Shown piece after piece: positions 6,651-8,601 of a stretch of DNA of 8,601 nt. This DNA is from an uncultured Actinomycetes bacterium (GTDB taxonomy: Bacteria > Actinomycetota > Acidimicrobiia > Acidimicrobiales > Ilumatobacteraceae). The stretch covers positions 1-8,601 of the forward strand of contig CAIOHI010000181.1 of the NCBI GenBank assembly GCA_903858075.1, in the 5' to 3' direction. Both the position numbers and the translations under genes were made by a program. How positions within the stretch are numbered: the first letter of the stretch is position 1; each line of letters starts with the position of its first letter. Under the pieces are notes generated by a model. That model searched no databases. It worked only from the letters and a program-made list of their open reading frames with translations, and was not told where the DNA came from.

Positions 6651-7766
6651 ATGAGTTCTTCCTCGGGTTTTGTTCCACCGCCGTATCCGTACGACCGCCT
6701 CGATGCATTTTCCGCATTGGGCCGCGCTTTCGACGGTGGTGTCATCGATCTTTCTATTGGTACACCTTGTGACCCTCCATTGGCCGCTGTTGTTGCTGCG
6801 TTGTCATCGTCGAATAGCGAGCGTGGGTATCCGGCAAGCATTGGTAGCGATGCATTGCGTAAAGCGGCAAGCGCGTGGATGTCGCGTCGTTTTGCAATTG
6901 ATATTTCGCCAAACGATATTGCGGCGTGTATCGGCACCAAAGAGTTTGTTGGCACAACACCGCAATACATGCGTTTACGTACGCCAGACAAAGACACAGT
7001 GTTTTACCCAGCAGTTGCGTACCCCACATATGAAATGGGTGCCATCTTGGCCAACTGCCGTGCGGTTGCCGTGCCAATGAATACCGACGGCACCATGAAT
7101 CTGTCGGCCATTAGTGCAGCCGATGCGCAACGTGGTCTCATGTTGTGGGTGAACAGCCCAAGCAACCCCACCGGTTCTCTTGACGACATGGGTGCAGCAG
7201 TGCGGTGGGGTCGTGCCAATGGAGTTCCTGTTTTTAGCGACGAGTGCTACGCGGAATTCACGTGGTCAACTGCGCCGCAGTCGGCGCTTCAACACGGAGT
7301 TGAGGGTGTTGTTTCTGTGCATTCACTGTCGAAGCGCTCAAACCTTGCCGGAGTGCGCGTGGGTTTTTATGCAGGTGACCCCGACATCGTGAACTACTTA
7401 AAAGAAGTACGCAAACACGTAGGAATGATGGTTCCAGGGCCAGCTCAAGCAGCAGGTGTTGCAGCGTTGAACGACGATGAACACGTACGCGTGCAGCGCG
7501 ATGTGTATTTGCGTCGCTTAGAGCGCACAGCAAATATTTTGCAGCAGTGGTCGGGTATTTCTATTGCAATGCCAAGTGGTGGTTTTTATTTGTGGTTCGA
7601 TGCGCAAGATGGTTGGGCATTTGCCGAAAGACTTGCACGCGAAGGTGGGGCATTGGTGAGCCCTGGCGATTTCTACGGAGCCGGTGGTGCAAACAATGTG
7701 CGAGTTGCAGTAGTGCAACCCGACGACAAAATAGAACTACTGGCGCAACGTTTGGGTGTTCGTTAA
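6651..7766 (+). CDS. dapC: Succinyldiaminopimelate aminotransferase (DapC-like, PLP fold type I)
   Basis: This is a class I/II, fold-type-I PLP aminotransferase of 371 residues. The best functional guess is N-succinyl-LL-2,6-diaminopimelate:2-oxoglutarate aminotransferase of the succinylase lysine/DAP route. Motifs seen are IDLSIGTPCDPP near the N-terminus, NSPSNPTG (168-175, with N172 contacting PLP), DECYAEF (D197 pairing with the pyridine nitrogen, Y200 with the PLP oxygen), the Schiff-base lysine K228 in SLSKRSNLAGVRVGF, and the carboxylate-binding arginine R351 in NNVRVAV. The SLSKRSNLAG wording is typical of actinobacterial DapC proteins, and the presence of dapF in the same operon supports the role. 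An N-acetylornithine-type or other amino acid aminotransferase cannot be excluded from sequence alone. It starts 6 bases after hflX with only a weak GAGG before the ATG, which suggests coupled translation. It is the last gene of the operon and ends 13 bases from the lexA stop. Confidence 0.85.
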   Translation: MSSSSGFVPPPYPYDRLDAFSALGRAFDGGVIDLSIGTPCDPPLAAVVAALSSSNSERGYPASIGSDALRKAASAWMSRRFAIDISPNDIAACIGTKEFVGTTPQYMRLRTPDKDTVFYPAVAYPTYEMGAILANCRAVAVPMNTDGTMNLSAISAADAQRGLMLWVNSPSNPTGSLDDMGAAVRWGRANGVPVFSDECYAEFTWSTAPQSALQHGVEGVVSVHSLSKRSNLAGVRVGFYAGDPDIVNYLKEVRKHVGMMVPGPAQAAGVAALNDDEHVRVQRDVYLRRLERTANILQQWSGISIAMPSGGFYLWFDAQDGWAFAERLAREGGALVSPGDFYGAGGANNVRVAVVQPDDKIELLAQRLGVR

Positions 7767-7768
7767 CT

Positions 7769-7790
7769 GCAAGAGTTTTTTATAACTTGC
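7769..7790. terminator. Weak imperfect hairpin at the dapC/lexA convergent junction
   Basis: GCAAGAGTT (7769-7777) and AACTTGC (7784-7790) can pair as 7 bp with a two-base bulge around a short AT-rich loop. The right arm lies inside the last lexA codons. The stem is weak and lacks a clear following T-run outside the loop, so termination here is only a possibility. The 13 bases between the two stop codons leave no room for anything stronger. Confidence 0.25.
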
Positions 7791-8409
7791 GCATCACGGT
7801 GACAATTTTTCCGAATACCACCACGTCGGCGGCTGAAAAAACCATGGGTTCCATTGTGGGGTTTGACGGAAGAAGAGTGATGGTAGAACCACTGCGCTTG
7901 TAGGTCTTAATGGTTGCTTCGTCTCCGGGAATGCCAGCAACAACAATGTCGCCGTTGCGAGGTTCTGATTCTTGACGGGCAACAACAAAGTCGCCATCGA
8001 GAATGCCCGCGTCGATCATGCTGTCGCCGCGTACGCGCAACATAAAGAGTTCGCCTTCGCCGGTGAAGTCGACGGGAAGAGGAATGAGCTCTTCAATATT
8101 CTGCGTTGCCAAAACATTGGTTCCAGCAGCAACATCGCCCACAAGGGGAACGTGGCGTGCTTGACCGCGTTCCATGGCCACACCAATACCTGAGTCGAAG
8201 CGCACTTCAAGGGCACGAGGTTTCGACGGGTCACGAATGAGGTAGCCCAGCTTTTGGAGCGTGCCGAGATGCGTATGCACCGTGGCGGGGCTGCTGAGGC
8301 CTACGGCTTCGGCGATTTCTCGCACGGAAGGCGGGTATCCGCGATCTCGCATGTTGGTGTCGATGAATTCCAAAATGGCGCGTTGGCGGGCGGTAAGAGC
8401 TTCAGTCAT
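7780..8409 (-). CDS. lexA: LexA, SOS-response repressor and self-cleaving protease
   Basis: LexA represses DNA-damage genes and cleaves itself when it meets RecA filaments. The 209-residue protein has an N-terminal winged helix-turn-helix DNA-binding domain (about 4-70: LTARQRAILEFI, GYPPSVREIAEAVGLSS, TVHTHLGTLQKLGYL). The C-terminal S24-family protease domain has the cleavage site A95-G96 (VGDVAAGTN), nucleophile S130 (RGDSM) and the activating lysine K168 (EATIKTYK). All catalytic parts are present. ATG 8409 is chosen as the start because MTEALTARQR matches the usual beginning of the DNA-binding domain. A longer reading from ATG 8448 would add 13 residues, but that ATG lies inside an operator palindrome and upstream of the predicted -10. 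AAGGA is present but only one base from the ATG, too close for a normal ribosome binding site, so the message may be leaderless. The promoter contains LexA boxes, so the gene should be autoregulated. Confidence 0.97.
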   Translation of the reverse strand: MTEALTARQRAILEFIDTNMRDRGYPPSVREIAEAVGLSSPATVHTHLGTLQKLGYLIRDPSKPRALEVRFDSGIGVAMERGQARHVPLVGDVAAGTNVLATQNIEELIPLPVDFTGEGELFMLRVRGDSMIDAGILDGDFVVARQESEPRNGDIVVAGIPGDEATIKTYKRSGSTITLLPSNPTMEPMVFSAADVVVFGKIVTVMRKL

Positions 8410-8415
8410 GTCCTT

Positions 8416-8444
8416 AGCGTACGGGTGTTCGCCCCCAAAGTCAA
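8416..8444 (-). promoter_or_regulatory. Predicted lexA promoter
   Basis: On the minus strand there is TTGACT (8444-8439), a 17-base spacer, and TACGCT (8421-8416), followed by 6 bases and the lexA ATG at 8409. The -35 matches the sigma70 consensus at 5 of 6 positions and the -10 fits TAnnnT. The start of transcription would fall about at the ATG, predicting a leaderless mRNA. One operator-like palindrome fills most of the spacer and another covers the -35, a layout in which bound LexA would block RNA polymerase. Confidence 0.65.
8418..8431. promoter_or_regulatory. LexA operator-like site 1 (degenerate), in lexA promoter spacer
   Basis: On the minus strand it reads CGAACACCCGTACG, one base away from a perfect CGAAC-N4-GTTCG palindrome (GTACG instead of GTTCG). 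It lies between the predicted -35 and -10 of lexA and overlaps the -10. It may be a weaker site that tunes lexA autoregulation. Confidence 0.6.
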
Positions 8445-8455
8445 ACATTTGTTCG
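8442..8455. promoter_or_regulatory. LexA operator (SOS box) 2
   Basis: On the minus strand it reads CGAACAAATGTTTG, which fits the mycobacterial SOS-box consensus CGAACRNRYGTTYG at every position. It overlaps the predicted lexA -35 element, so it should repress lexA. Confidence 0.75.
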
Positions 8456-8464
8456 TATTAACCC

Positions 8465-8493
8465 TTGACATGCGAACAGGCGTTCGCTATCTT
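8465..8493 (+). promoter_or_regulatory. Predicted promoter of the rightward, SOS-controlled transcript
   Basis: TTGACA (8465-8470) is a perfect -35, followed by a 17-base spacer and TATCTT (8488-8493), which fits TAnnnT and matches TATAAT at 4 of 6 positions. Transcription would begin near 8500 and run off the right edge. The spacer is filled by a consensus SOS box, so the promoter should be repressed by LexA and released on DNA damage. It faces away from lexA. Confidence 0.7.
8473..8486. promoter_or_regulatory. LexA operator (SOS box) 3, consensus
   Basis: CGAACAGGCGTTCG has perfect palindromic arms and fits CGAACRNRYGTTYG at every position. It sits exactly between the -35 and -10 of the rightward promoter, the classic position for blocking polymerase. 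Confidence 0.85.
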
Positions 8494-8507
8494 GACCGAA
8501 CAGGCAG

Positions 8508-8521
8508 CGAACACCCGTTCG
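8508..8521. promoter_or_regulatory. LexA operator (SOS box) 4, downstream of the rightward start point
   Basis: CGAACACCCGTTCG has perfect 5-bp arms, with one off-consensus base in the four-base centre. It lies just downstream of the predicted start of the rightward transcript. A lone half-site CGAAC occurs at 8497-8501, between boxes 3 and 4. Confidence 0.7.
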
Positions 8522-8591
8522 TCATACTGGTTCCATGTTGAAAAGTCTTACCCCCGTCCAGTCCTCACATCCCAGCCAGAAAGGCACTCCC

Positions 8592-8601
8592 ATGGCAATT
8601 G
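8592..8601 (+). CDS. Start of an SOS-controlled gene, cut by the right edge
   Basis: ATG GCA ATT at 8592 is preceded by AGAAAGG (8578-8584) with 7 bases between, a good ribosome binding site, and lies about 90 bases downstream of an SOS-box-containing promoter. An in-frame ATG at 8535 would add 19 residues (MLKSLTPVQSSHP...) but lacks a Shine-Dalgarno. Only three codons are in the window, so the product cannot be named. In other actinobacteria the gene divergent from lexA is often a LysM-type SOS cell-division inhibitor or nrdR/nrdJ; that is context only, not evidence for this gene. Confidence 0.5.

Noticed and set aside
6455..6997. Minus-strand open frame of 180 codons across the hflX/dapC junction
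   Set aside because: It spans two strongly identified plus-strand genes, is rich in Arg, Ser and Thr, and has no recognisable domain or ribosome binding site.
8410..8448. A 13-residue N-terminal extension of LexA starting at ATG 8448
   Set aside because: The ATG lies inside SOS box 2 and upstream of the predicted -10 element; homologue-like sequence begins at MTEALTARQR from ATG 8409.
1..8601. CRISPR arrays, insertion sequences, tRNA or rRNA genes, prophage or toxin-antitoxin genes
   Set aside because: No regularly spaced repeats, transposase motifs, terminal inverted repeats or cloverleaf-like sequences were seen; the window is nearly filled by housekeeping genes.

Overview
The window reads as a chromosomal stretch from an actinobacterium (Actinomycetota), most likely a moderate-GC member of the class Acidimicrobiia. 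Three things point there: the recA ... miaB-miaA-dapF-hflX ... lexA order typical of the phylum, SOS operators of the actinobacterial/Gram-positive type CGAAC-N4-GTTCG, and a DapC-type aminotransferase with the SLSKRSNLAG signature. The class assignment is an impression from protein sequence and base composition, not from a search.

Layout. Bases 1-465 hold the 3' part of recA, followed by a strong, probably two-way hairpin terminator (522-551). Converging on it from the minus strand is a 472-residue exported protein of unknown function (565-1983), with a strong ribosome binding site and a recognisable promoter. This gene lies where many actinobacteria carry recX, and no recX is visible. A 96-base divergent gap then leads into a tightly packed plus-strand operon: miaB (2080-3498), miaA (3524-4432), dapF (4442-5272), hflX (5301-6644) and a dapC-like aminotransferase (6651-7766), with gaps of 25, 9, 28 and 6 bases. 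lexA (7780-8409, minus strand) converges on the operon's end with only 13 bases between the stop codons. The last 190 bases are a divergent regulatory region with four LexA operator-like palindromes and two back-to-back promoters. One promoter drives lexA and the other a gene whose first codons are cut by the right edge.

How the genes work together. miaA and miaB act in sequence on A37 of tRNAs reading UNN codons (prenylation, then methylthiolation). dapF and dapC are two steps of the succinylase branch of diaminopimelate/lysine synthesis, feeding peptidoglycan. hflX is a ribosome-associated GTPase. recA and lexA are the inducer and repressor of the SOS response. Nearly everything is conserved housekeeping. 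I did not find a new multi-gene system. The points most worth a second look are the operator cluster upstream of lexA, a DapF whose first catalytic cysteine position reads serine, the exported protein in the recX position, and a recurring TAnnnT motif 6-7 bases before start codons that suggests leaderless transcripts.
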